A program made the position numbers and the translations under genes. From the NCBI RefSeq assembly GCF_900187875.1, contig NZ_FYEX01000001.1, positions 248,001 to 312,000 of the forward strand: DNA of 64,000 nucleotides, in the 5' to 3' direction. Below, piece after piece: positions 52,556 to 60,375 of this stretch. The number at the start of each line of letters is the position of its first letter. Positions within the stretch are counted from its first letter, which is position 1. Under the pieces are notes generated by a model that saw only the letters and a program-made list of their open reading frames with translations, was not told the origin of the DNA and searched no databases. The DNA comes from Polynucleobacter victoriensis. GTDB lineage: Bacteria > Pseudomonadota > Gammaproteobacteria > Burkholderiales > Burkholderiaceae.

Positions 52556-54226
52556 TTACTTTAATGCTCCAGACTTAATCTTGTAGATAGCTGATACGAG
52601 CGTATCAATATCCTGACAAGTGTTATAAAAAGCTAACGACGGTCTGACAGTGCTCTCAACACCAAAACGCCTCAAAATAGGTTGAGCGCAATGGTGGCCA
52701 GAACGAACCGCAATACCCTCTTTATTCAAAGCAGCTCCAATTTCTTCTGTTTTTAACCCAGGAATAACAAACGATAAAACACCCGCTTTTTCTTTTGCTG
52801 TTCCAATCAAGCGAAGACCTGGAATATCTTTCAATAAACGCGTTGCATATAACAAGAGTTGGTGTTCATACTGCTCAATTAATTCAATACCAACCGAATT
52901 AACGTAATCAATAGCAGCACCTAAACCGACTGCATCGGCAATATTGCCAGTACCTGCCTCAAATCGGCCCGGCGCATCATGGAATTGCGTATGATCAAAA
53001 GTCACATCTTTGATCATATTGCCGCCCCCCTGCCAAGGTTGAGTCTCATTCAACAACTCTTCCTTGCCATATAAAGCACCAATACCTGTCGGTCCAAATA
53101 CTTTATGCCCAGAAAATACGAACCAATCTGGATTTAAGTCCTGAACGTCAGCTTTCATATGAGAAACTGACTGTGCGCCATCCAATAGAACCTTGGCGCC
53201 AGCAGCATGTCCCAACTCAATAATCTTTTTAGCTGGCGTCACAGTACCTAAAGCATTAGACACTTGGGTAAAGCTAACTAACTTAGTTCTTGGGCTGAGT
53301 AACTTCTGATACTCGTCTAACAAGATCTGACCATCGTCATCCACAGGAATAACTTTGATCTTTAAGCCTTTCTCTTTTGCCAATAGCTGCCAAGGCACGA
53401 TATTAGCGTGATGCTCCAAGTTACTAAGAATGATTTCATCACCCTCTTTGAGATTTTGCCTTCCCCAACTTTGAGCTACTAAGTTAATAGCTTCAGTTGT
53501 ACCACGCACAAAAACAATCTCATTGACAGATTTAGCATTTAAGAACGCCCTAACTTTTTCACGGGCACCCTCGTATGCATCGGTTGCTCTAGCTGCCAAC
53601 TCATGAGCTGCACGATGAATATTTGAGTTTTCATGCTCGTAAAAATAACTAATACGATCAATTACCGATTGCGGTTTTTGAGTCGTAGCAGCGTTGTCTA
53701 GCCAAATCAATGGTCGACCATTCACACGCTCTCTCAAAATAGGAAAATCTTTTTTGAGTAAGTTAGCATCCAACGTGGTCGGCTTTTGCTTAGGTAGCGG
53801 AATATGCTGAGGTAATACTTGGTGATACAAATCAGTTGAATTAGGCTGACTCAAAGTCCCCAATAGAGGATCTTGAATAAAAGCTTGACTACCTACCGAT
53901 TGACCACCAGCCAAACCATCAAACACAGTGTCTAGACGCAAGTTAGACAAGGGATTGAGAAATTTAGCAAAGTCACCATCAACATAAGGGTGAGAACCAA
54001 CAGATAAACCTTGACCAGGAGCATGACTAGTGGGTACGCCACGAGTTAGGCTTGAATCAATATTGCTTGGCGCATGCCCAGACACCTGAGTCGGTATTTG
54101 AGCATGGCCAGGTAATGCTGATAAATGGTCATCAGAAACCGGTGGATTCACAAAATTTTGACTTGCTAAAGAAGCCAGAATTTGTGGATCCAAAAACCCG
54201 GCATGACTTGAATTACTTGTACTCAT
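52556..54226 (-). CDS. Encapsulin cargo: SufS-like cysteine desulfurase with disordered N-terminal targeting domain
   Basis: A 556-residue protein. Residues from about 152 are a complete class II cysteine desulfurase: WLDNAATTQKPQSVID, SNLEHHANIVPWQLLA, FSGHKVFGPTGIGALYG (PLP lysine) and VRSGHHCAQP (catalytic Cys). The first about 150 residues are low complexity, rich in Ser, Pro, Gly, His and Gln, with two D-P-x-x-L-x-x-L-like segments (about 13-24 and 119-129), as in cargo-targeting domains of family 2A encapsulin systems. Its ATG overlaps the encapsulin stop by 14 bases. It would liberate sulfur from cysteine inside the shell. Confidence 0.93.
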   Translation of the reverse strand: MSTSNSSHAGFLDPQILASLASQNFVNPPVSDDHLSALPGHAQIPTQVSGHAPSNIDSSLTRGVPTSHAPGQGLSVGSHPYVDGDFAKFLNPLSNLRLDTVFDGLAGGQSVGSQAFIQDPLLGTLSQPNSTDLYHQVLPQHIPLPKQKPTTLDANLLKKDFPILRERVNGRPLIWLDNAATTQKPQSVIDRISYFYEHENSNIHRAAHELAARATDAYEGAREKVRAFLNAKSVNEIVFVRGTTEAINLVAQSWGRQNLKEGDEIILSNLEHHANIVPWQLLAKEKGLKIKVIPVDDDGQILLDEYQKLLSPRTKLVSFTQVSNALGTVTPAKKIIELGHAAGAKVLLDGAQSVSHMKADVQDLNPDWFVFSGHKVFGPTGIGALYGKEELLNETQPWQGGGNMIKDVTFDHTQFHDAPGRFEAGTGNIADAVGLGAAIDYVNSVGIELIEQYEHQLLLYATRLLKDIPGLRLIGTAKEKAGVLSFVIPGLKTEEIGAALNKEGIAVRSGHHCAQPILRRFGVESTVRPSLAFYNTCQDIDTLVSAIYKIKSGALK

Positions 54227-55133
54227 GGTACTTTCCGATCTCTACATCGTCCAAAACAGCCAATGCATCATCTGTTAGAACAGCCAATGAGCAGTACAAA
54301 GAAATTAAATATGAAGCAATTGCTTTGTTGTTAATACCCATGAATCTAACTGACAAACCAGGACTTTGTTCACCAGGAAGATTAGGTTGATAAAGCCCGA
54401 CTACACCTTGCTTGCTTTCGCCTGAACGAATCAACAAGATTTTTGACTTACCACCCTCAATTTTGACCTTATCAGATGGAATCAATGGAACACCACGCCA
54501 CGTTAAGAACTGACTACCAAATAAACCTGTTGTTGGCGGAGGAACGCCGCGACGAGTACATTCACGGCCAAATGCTGCAATAGTTTTCGGATTAGCCAGG
54601 AAGAAACCAGGTTCTTTCCAAACTTTTGTTAACAACTCATCCAAGTCATCAGGCGTTGGCGCGCCAGTTCTTGTTTTAATCCGTTGATCAGGGTGAACGT
54701 TGTTTAACAAACCATACTCTGGATTATTAATTAATTCACCCTCTTGACGCTCTTTAACTGTTTCAATGGTTAAACGTAGTTGTTCGCTGATTTGGTTATA
54801 AGGGCTACTATATAAATCAGATACGCGAGTATGAACATCCAATACAGTATTAACGGCGTTTAGGTAATACTCACGAGCATTTGCGTCATAGTCCACAAAT
54901 GTTTGCGGTAGAACACGCTCCTCACCTCTTCCAGAACAATCTGTCAGCACTTCAGATGCATTAACCACCTTATTTAACCGGTAAATACCTGCCTCAACTG
55001 GCACCCAACCCAACAAATGCGTTAACCAACGAGGTGTTATTGTTGATAACTGAGGAACGGTTTTAGTCGCATTAGCCAGTTGCCGCGCGGCCACATCACC
55101 TAATGCGGTTGGACTTTGAATAATTTCTGCCAT
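54213..55133 (-). CDS. Family 2A encapsulin shell protein (SrpI-like)
   Basis: A 306-residue HK97-fold shell protein of the SrpI/major membrane protein I group: LGDVAARQLANATKTVPQLSTITPRWLTHLLGWVPVEAGIYRLN is recognisable from LANATKTVPQLSTITPRWLT onward, followed by YSSPYNQISEQLRLTIE, GLFGSQFLTWRGVPLIPSDK and RFMGINNKAIASYLISLYCS. There is no cyclic-nucleotide domain, so it belongs to family 2A, not 2B. These shells package cysteine desulfurase and store elemental sulfur in characterised relatives. It follows cysE by 42 bases, with AGGAG before the ATG. Confidence 0.93.
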   Translation of the reverse strand: MAEIIQSPTALGDVAARQLANATKTVPQLSTITPRWLTHLLGWVPVEAGIYRLNKVVNASEVLTDCSGRGEERVLPQTFVDYDANAREYYLNAVNTVLDVHTRVSDLYSSPYNQISEQLRLTIETVKERQEGELINNPEYGLLNNVHPDQRIKTRTGAPTPDDLDELLTKVWKEPGFFLANPKTIAAFGRECTRRGVPPPTTGLFGSQFLTWRGVPLIPSDKVKIEGGKSKILLIRSGESKQGVVGLYQPNLPGEQSPGLSVRFMGINNKAIASYLISLYCSLAVLTDDALAVLDDVEIGKYHEYK

Positions 55134-55175
55134 AAATACTCCTGTAGTAATAAAAAATAAAATTAATTGATGCCA

Positions 55176-56084
55176 CTAATGGCTGAGCATCTGAGCCTGT
55201 GAAATGTTGCTATCCGGTGGCACGCTATGGGTAAGCCACACATTGCCTCCTATAGTTGACCGGGCTCCAATGGTGACCCGACCCAAAACTGTTGCGCCCG
55301 CATAAATGACCACCTCATCTTCAACGACTGGATGACGAGCCTGCCCTTTGATTAAATTACCTTCGCTATCTGCTGGGAATCTTTTTGCGCCTAAGGTAAC
55401 TGCTTGATACAGACGAACATGCTTACCAATTACAGCTGTTTCACCTATAACCACCCCCGTGCCATGATCAATAAAGAAGCCTTCATTAATTTCAGCACCG
55501 GGATGAATATCTACTCCTGTTTTTGAGTGCGCGATTTCTGAAATAAATCTAGCTAATAACCTGGCTCCTAACTGATGCAATGCGTGAGCAATTCTGTAAT
55601 GGATGGTTGCGCTCACCCCTGGATAGCACAGCAAAATCTCAGAAACACTAGTTGCAGCAGGATCACCGCTCATAGCAGCCCTCACATCAGAAACAATCAA
55701 TGCCCTGATATTTGGCAAGTTCTCTGCGAACTTCTTAGTTAAATCTTTTGCTTTCTGATCAAATTGATTCTCATCAGCTAAATCTTCTTGAGAAACAAAA
55801 TAAAGACCACGACGAACCTGTTCAGCAAGTTTCTTTAATGTGACATTGAGTACATCACCAACAAAATAATCAATGTCATCATCAGTTAAGTCGGGACGAC
55901 CATAATGAGTGGGAAATAACGCAGCAAAAAGACCTGTCAGAATTGATTCAAGTTCGGCGCGAGACGGCAATTCACGAACTCGGCCTAGATGGCGAATTTT
56001 GTGAGTGCTCTCTCTTGATTCTCTTAACTGACCAACTAATTCAGTTAAGTTAAAGAATAGTTTTTGATTCTCTTGCGCTGACAT
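55176..56084 (-). CDS. cysE: Serine O-acetyltransferase (EpsC type)
   Basis: A 302-residue acetyltransferase with a helical N-terminal part and a left-handed beta-helix: DIHPGAEINEGFFIDHGTGVVIGETA (catalytic His), then GNLIKGQARHPVVEDEVVIYAGATVLG. It makes O-acetylserine, the acceptor for sulfide in the CysK reaction. It is the first gene of the encapsulin operon, so cysteine supply and desulfuration are co-expressed; SAT genes are regular partners of family 2A encapsulins. Confidence 0.94.
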   Translation of the reverse strand: MSAQENQKLFFNLTELVGQLRESRESTHKIRHLGRVRELPSRAELESILTGLFAALFPTHYGRPDLTDDDIDYFVGDVLNVTLKKLAEQVRRGLYFVSQEDLADENQFDQKAKDLTKKFAENLPNIRALIVSDVRAAMSGDPAATSVSEILLCYPGVSATIHYRIAHALHQLGARLLARFISEIAHSKTGVDIHPGAEINEGFFIDHGTGVVIGETAVIGKHVRLYQAVTLGAKRFPADSEGNLIKGQARHPVVEDEVVIYAGATVLGRVTIGARSTIGGNVWLTHSVPPDSNISQAQMLSH

Positions 56085-56251
56085 AAATTTTTTTATTAAG
56101 TAATAACTTGATGGAAAGAAATTTATGCTCAGCTGATTTTTTTGTGAACCAATAAAAAAATCTAAGCTTTCAACTCATATGCTTATTCATTTTTATTGTT
56201 TTTGTTCAGCAAATTTATGAGATACAGTCACCTGAAATAAATTTACTGAAT

Positions 56252-56929
56252 ATGGCTCAATCAACCACCCTCATCGTCCCAGGCTATAAAGGTAGCGGGG
56301 AAACCCATTGGCAAACATGGATTGAGAATCACATTGCGGGTGCTCAGCGCATCAATCAAAACTGGGATGAACCTATTTTGGCTAGATGGGCGGACAACAT
56401 TAGACTAGCCATTGACCATTGCCCTCAATCAGTATGGTTAGTTGCTCATAGTTTTGGCTGTTTAGCCAGCGTTGCCGCAGCAGTTGATCGTGCCGACAAA
56501 ATATCAGGGCTAATGTTGGTGGCTCCCGCAGATCCAGAAAGATTCACCCCGTCTGGCGTAAGGCCTATAGATGATTGGAATGCTACTGAGAGCATAAGAG
56601 GTCTACTGCCTACTAAGAGATTGAAATTCCCAAGCATCATTATTGCTAGCACCAATGACCCATGGATGCAATTAGCTAAAGCCAAATTATGGGGAGAATG
56701 TTGGGGGAGTAAAGTTTTAGCCCTAGACTCAGTGGGACACATTAATACAGCATCAGGGTTCGGACCATGGCCTCTAGGACTTAAGCTATTACGAGAATTC
56801 AAATCTATCTATGATCTAATCCCTCTGGGCGAAATTGACCCAAGTCAACCAGTCAAACCTCAACGAGGTCGTGGCAGTCAACTAGCAAAAGCAAGACACA
56901 TCACGCGACAACACTTAGGTTTTAAGTAA
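56252..56929 (+). CDS. RBBP9/YdeN-family alpha/beta hydrolase
   Basis: A 225-residue serine hydrolase: LIVPGYKGSGETHWQTWIEN, VWLVAHSFGCLASVAAA (nucleophile Ser), STNDPWM (Asp) and SVGHINTASGFGPWPLG (His), the full RBBP9/YdeN layout. It is divergent from cysE, so the 167-base gap must hold both promoters. It has a basic C-terminal tail (KPQRGRGSQLAKARHITRQ). Substrate unknown. Confidence 0.88.
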   Translation: MAQSTTLIVPGYKGSGETHWQTWIENHIAGAQRINQNWDEPILARWADNIRLAIDHCPQSVWLVAHSFGCLASVAAAVDRADKISGLMLVAPADPERFTPSGVRPIDDWNATESIRGLLPTKRLKFPSIIIASTNDPWMQLAKAKLWGECWGSKVLALDSVGHINTASGFGPWPLGLKLLREFKSIYDLIPLGEIDPSQPVKPQRGRGSQLAKARHITRQHLGFK

Positions 56930-56934
56930 TTTAG

Positions 56935-57225
56935 TTAGTGAATTAAATGACTAAATCTCTCAAATGCATAACTCAAATCAGATACTGAGTTTTTGCTAAA
57001 AACCACTGGCAAGCCCATCTGCGATGCATCTCTTCTTAATCTTTTAGCCATGCCATGATTTAAAAAATCTGTGAGCACAACAATCAATTTGGTATTTTTT
57101 GGAATAACTTTATGGCAATCACTATTGCGCCTAGCAGCCCAATGATTAACGTTTTGATAGCCATGATTATTTAAGTAATCACGAATATTTGAAATACGAT
57201 CTCCACCAACTATTAGCACAGCCAT
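56935..57225 (-). CDS. DUF2325 family protein
   Basis: A 96-residue protein with a Rossmann-like start, MAVLIVGGDRISNIRDYLNNHGY, then HWAARRNSDCHKVIPKNTKLIVVLTDFLNHGMAKRLRRDA recognisable by IPKNTKLIVVLTDFLNHG, as in DUF2325. The start is ATG 57225, with GGAG upstream. Related DUF2325 proteins are small and occur in redox and metal contexts; the one here lies between the encapsulin operon and cysK. Confidence 0.8.
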   Translation of the reverse strand: MAVLIVGGDRISNIRDYLNNHGYQNVNHWAARRNSDCHKVIPKNTKLIVVLTDFLNHGMAKRLRRDASQMGLPVVFSKNSVSDLSYAFERFSHLIH

Positions 57226-57423
57226 ACTCACTCCTTTCTGTAGATTGATTCAGTGTAGGAAGAGAAATGATTTTTTTGAACTAAGTAATAGTGGAATAGT
57301 TATCAAAATTTATGATTTATTAGCGCTCTTTTTCTGATTAGCTTATGAAAAGTTATTGTTTTACAGAGCTTCATCATCCACTTAAATTATCAAATTAATT
57401 GATTGAATACACCAAGGAACTAA

Positions 57424-58398
57424 ATGACTTACTTCGCAGATAACTCACAAACAATTGGTAAAACACCTCTAGTGCGTTTGAATCGCATTACCGATGGCGC
57501 TAAAGCTACTGTCTTAGCAAAAATTGAGGGACGCAATCCTGCCTATTCTGTCAAATGCCGTATTGGTGCAGCCATGATCAATGATGCTATCAAGCAAGGT
57601 CTATTGGGTCCAGGCAAAGAACTGGTTGAACCAACTAGTGGCAATACCGGTATTGCATTAGCCTTTGTGGCTGCCGCGAAAGGTATATCACTCACTCTAA
57701 CCATGCCAGAAACAATGAGCCTGGAGCGTCGCAAACTATTGACTGCTTTGGGTGCAAAAATTGTTTTAACCGAAGGCCCTAAAGGTATGAATGGTGCCGT
57801 GGCAAAAGCAGTAGAAATTGCTAATAGCGATTTATCAAAATATGTTTTATTGCAACAATTTAATAACCCATCTAACCCAGCCATCCATGAGGCAACAACA
57901 GGCCCTGAAGTTTGGGAGGATACCGATGGCAACTTAGACGTATTTGTTGCTGGCGTCGGCACTGGTGGGACTATTACTGGAGTTTCACGTTATATTAAAA
58001 AGACTAAAAATAAAGCTATCGAATCAGTAGCAGTAGAGCCAACTGCTAGCCCTGTAATTACTCAAAAATTAAATGGTGAAGAAATCAAACCATCACCTCA
58101 CAAGATCCAAGGTATTGGCGCTGGTTTTATTCCAGGAAATCTAGATTTATCCGTGGTGGATAAAGTCGAGCAAGTTAGTAATGAAGAGGCTATTGAATTT
58201 GCTCGTCGTCTTGCAAAAGAGGAAGGTATTTTGGCAGGTATTTCTTGTGGCGCAGCTGCAGCTGTAGCGGTTCGTTTGGCAAAGCAACCTCAATACGAGG
58301 GAAAAACTATTGTTGTGATACTGCCAGACTCCGCAGAACGTTATTTAAGTTCCGCATTATTTGAAGGCGTTTTTGATGCTAATGGACTACCCGCCTAG
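57424..58398 (+). CDS. cysK: Cysteine synthase A (O-acetylserine sulfhydrylase)
   Basis: A 324-residue PLP enzyme with [11 protein letters not shown], the PLP lysine in [42 protein letters not shown] and [13 protein letters not shown]. It makes cysteine from O-acetylserine and sulfide, using the products of CysE and CysI. AAGGAA precedes the ATG. A 52-residue ORF follows 15 bases after the stop. Confidence 0.96.
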   Translation: MTYFADNSQTIGKTPLVRLNRITDGAKATVLAKIEGRNPAYSVKCRIGAAMINDAIKQGLLGPGKELVEPTSGNTGIALAFVAAAKGISLTLTMPETMSLERRKLLTALGAKIVLTEGPKGMNGAVAKAVEIANSDLSKYVLLQQFNNPSNPAIHEATTGPEVWEDTDGNLDVFVAGVGTGGTITGVSRYIKKTKNKAIESVAVEPTASPVITQKLNGEEIKPSPHKIQGIGAGFIPGNLDLSVVDKVEQVSNEEAIEFARRLAKEEGILAGISCGAAAAVAVRLAKQPQYEGKTIVVILPDSAERYLSSALFEGVFDANGLPA

Positions 58399-58413
58399 TT
58401 AGGATATAAACAT

Positions 58414-58572
58414 ATGTCACCCGCAAGAAACATCTACAACCCTATTATCGTTAGCCCGCTCAAAGAGCACGATTCAACACCTGATGACCAAATAGAGTTG
58501 CGCAACTCTATTAAACGTCGAATTCTGTTCTTGATGTCTACGGTTAAATCATTTGAATTGGCTAGCGCATAG
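58414..58572 (+). CDS. Small protein downstream of cysK, unknown
   Basis: An ORF of 52 residues, ATG 58414 to TAG 58572 (MSPARNIYNPIIVSPLKEHD at the start, RNSIKRRILFLMSTVKSFEL further on). Weak ribosome site (AGGAT, about 9 bases upstream), but it follows cysK closely in the same direction and contains no rare features that argue against coding. Unknown; may be a true small protein of the cysK operon. Confidence 0.45.
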   Translation: MSPARNIYNPIIVSPLKEHDSTPDDQIELRNSIKRRILFLMSTVKSFELASA

Positions 58573-58620
58573 TCAATGACTAGCTAAACCGCCATGGTTG
58601 TTCATTGAAATAGTGTGTTT

Positions 58621-58694
58621 TGGAGGCGGAACCCAGAATCGAACTGGGGTACACGGCTTTGCAGGCCGCTGCATAACCACTCTGCCATCCCGCC
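58621..58694 (-). tRNA. tRNA-Cys (anticodon GCA)
   Basis: On the minus strand the gene begins GGCGGGA and ends with TTCCGCC, a discriminator T and encoded CCA. The anticodon stem-loop GGCC-TGCAAAG context gives anticodon GCA. Length is 74 bases. Confidence 0.95.
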
Positions 58695-58715
58695 GGGGAC
58701 GTGTTGTGTGAAATT

Positions 58716-58742
58716 AAAAAGGGAAGCTTTTTTAAGCTTCCC
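58716..58742 (-). terminator. Terminator-like hairpin between tRNA-Gly and tRNA-Cys
   Basis: Minus strand: GGGAAGCTT-AAAA-AAGCTTCCC followed by TTTTTAATTT. It is in the right orientation to stop transcription coming from tRNA-Gly before tRNA-Cys. Confidence 0.75.
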
Positions 58743-58750
58743 TCGTAATT

Positions 58751-58826
58751 TGGAGCGGGATAAGAGGCTCGAACTCTCGACCTATACCTTGGCAAGGTAT
58801 CGCTCTACCAACTGAGCTAATCCCGC
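58751..58826 (-). tRNA. tRNA-Gly (anticodon GCC)
   Basis: Minus strand starts GCGGGATTAGCTCAG and ends in CCA; the anticodon stem ATACC/GGTAT encloses the loop TTGCCAA, giving GCC. Length 76 bases. Order pgsA, tRNA-Gly, tRNA-Cys is conserved in many proteobacteria. Confidence 0.97.
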
Positions 58827-58962
58827 ATAACAACAAGACCAATACTTTAACACATTTTTCGCCTATGTCAAATTATCAGACTTTGGCACTACAGAGGTAC
58901 TAATGACATCAGATTACTACAAACCACGATGTTACGTGTTGATTTAGTTGGCTTTTATGACT

Positions 58963-59541
58963 TTATAGGTCTGTTTTAGCCTTGATTAGTGGCCATGCTT
59001 TTTGTAGGTAGTAAAACATTGACCATACGGTCAAGACCGCTGCAATCCAAATTAGAGGTCTACCGATATAACTAGTATGAAATAGGTCAAATAAGGTGTC
59101 GTTATAGAGCAAAAATGGAATCGCTATGAGTTGTGCCGCCGTTTTTAGTTTTCCAACAAAATGCACAGCCACACTTTTCGAAGCACCAATTTGTGCCATC
59201 CACTCTCTTAATGCAGAGATAGTGATCTCACGGCCAATAATGACTAAAGCAACCCAAGCCTCTACTCGATCAAAGTTAAGCAAAACTAGTAAAGCAGCAG
59301 CCACCATGAGTTTGTCAGCAACTGGGTCTAAGAACGCACCAAACGCTGAGACCTGACCCCACTTACGAGCCAAATAACCGTCTAACCAATCTGTGACCGC
59401 TGCTCCAACAAAGAAGATGGTTGCCCATAGATTTTTGTCATCAACAGTCAGCCATGACTCAGGTAAATAGAAGATGCCAACAACCAAGGGAATGGTGGCA
59501 ACTCTTAACCAGGTCAGAAAAATTGGTAAATTAAAAGGCAT
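58963..59541 (-). CDS. pgsA: CDP-diacylglycerol-glycerol-3-phosphate 3-phosphatidyltransferase
   Basis: A 192-residue membrane enzyme carrying the CDP-alcohol phosphotransferase motif DGYLARKWGQVSAFGAFLDP...DK in the form D-G-x2-A-R-x8-G-x3-D-x3-D. It makes phosphatidylglycerol phosphate. It is followed by tRNA-Gly and tRNA-Cys, the arrangement known from many proteobacteria, and uvrC lies beyond the toxin-antitoxin pair on the same strand. Confidence 0.95.
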   Translation of the reverse strand: MPFNLPIFLTWLRVATIPLVVGIFYLPESWLTVDDKNLWATIFFVGAAVTDWLDGYLARKWGQVSAFGAFLDPVADKLMVAAALLVLLNFDRVEAWVALVIIGREITISALREWMAQIGASKSVAVHFVGKLKTAAQLIAIPFLLYNDTLFDLFHTSYIGRPLIWIAAVLTVWSMFYYLQKAWPLIKAKTDL

Positions 59542-59640
59542 CTCGCAAGGATAAAGGAATTTTGACGGCTAAGAGCTTTCTTTATAGGGCAACAGAAAGA
59601 TTTTTTAAAGCCCCTATTTTAAAAACTGGAATTCGTATAC

Positions 59641-59659
59641 TATATCACTTAGTGATATA
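59641..59659. promoter_or_regulatory. Inverted repeat, probable operator of the second toxin-antitoxin pair
   Basis: TATATCACT-T-AGTGATATA, a perfect 9-1-9 dyad, 8 bases before the toxin ATG. A TATACT (-10-like) overlaps its left edge at 59636-59641, so binding would block RNA polymerase. Confidence 0.75.
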
Positions 59660-59667
59660 TTAAATGG

Positions 59668-60057
59668 ATGAGACGAGTATTAAAAACACGCTACTTTAGT
59701 AAATGGATGAGAAAGACTGAACTAACAGATCAATCCTTGTGTTGTGCCGTTACGGAAATGAGTCTGGGTTTATTTGATGCAAATTTAGGCGGTCACATTT
59801 TTAAGAAAAGAATTGCGCTCGCCAACAAAGGAAAAAGGTCAGGGGCAAGAACGTTAATAGCAAGCAATCTAGGTAGTAAGTGGTTCTTTGTTTATGGTTT
59901 CGAAAAAAGTGAAAGAGCGAATATTGCTAGCAATGAATTAGCAGCGCTCCAAGAGATAGCCATAGATTTGTTAAGTCAAACACATTCTCAAATAGATGAT
60001 GCAATTGCACATGGGAAGCTAGAGGAAATTTGTCATGGTCAGAAAAACAAAAGCTAA
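59668..60057 (+). CDS. RelE-type toxin of a type II toxin-antitoxin pair
   Basis: A 129-residue protein of the RelE/HigB2-like group (VLKTRYFSKWMRKTELTD, LGGHIFKKRIALANKGKRSGARTLIAS, KWFFVYGFEKSERANI), which resembles the PF06296-type toxins. It overlaps the HTH antitoxin by 23 bases, the usual toxin-first order. It inserts between pgsA and uvrC, genes that are neighbours in many relatives. Confidence 0.88.
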   Translation: MRRVLKTRYFSKWMRKTELTDQSLCCAVTEMSLGLFDANLGGHIFKKRIALANKGKRSGARTLIASNLGSKWFFVYGFEKSERANIASNELAALQEIAIDLLSQTHSQIDDAIAHGKLEEICHGQKNKS

Positions 60058-60358
60058 GAGTGAAATTTTGGCAGCCGTTCATGAGACGGCTAAAGACCTG
60101 CATGAAATTGGATTCATTGATAAGCGCAAAATGCACAAATATGATTTACTTTGTCTAGAACCTATTCCCAAATATGACAGCAAAAAAATTCGCAAGCTAA
60201 GACTTCAACTTCATCTAAGTCAGTCAGTCTTGGCAGCAGTTTTAAATACCAGCACATCTACTATACAAAAGTGGGAAATTGGTGAAAAACACCCTCGAGG
60301 TCCTTCACTAAAGCTATTACATCTATTAGAAAGAAAAGGATTAGAAGCTGTTCTTTAA
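60035..60358 (+). CDS. HTH antitoxin (NadS/HigA-like)
   Basis: A 107-residue protein with a helical N-terminal part and an XRE-type HTH (KKIRKLRLQLHLSQSVLAAVLNTS, recognisable in LHLSQSVLAAVLNTSTST, then KWEIGEKHPRGPSLKLLHLL). The ATG at 60035 overlaps the toxin gene. It likely binds the dyad at 59641-59659. Confidence 0.9.
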   Translation: MVRKTKAKSEILAAVHETAKDLHEIGFIDKRKMHKYDLLCLEPIPKYDSKKIRKLRLQLHLSQSVLAAVLNTSTSTIQKWEIGEKHPRGPSLKLLHLLERKGLEAVL

Positions 60359-60375
60359 ACGTAACGCCTTGGGTA

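Noticed and set aside
54213..55133. Encapsulin as a phage capsid remnant
   Set aside because: No portal, protease or terminase is nearby, and the cysteine desulfurase and serine acetyltransferase partners fit a family 2A encapsulin operon.
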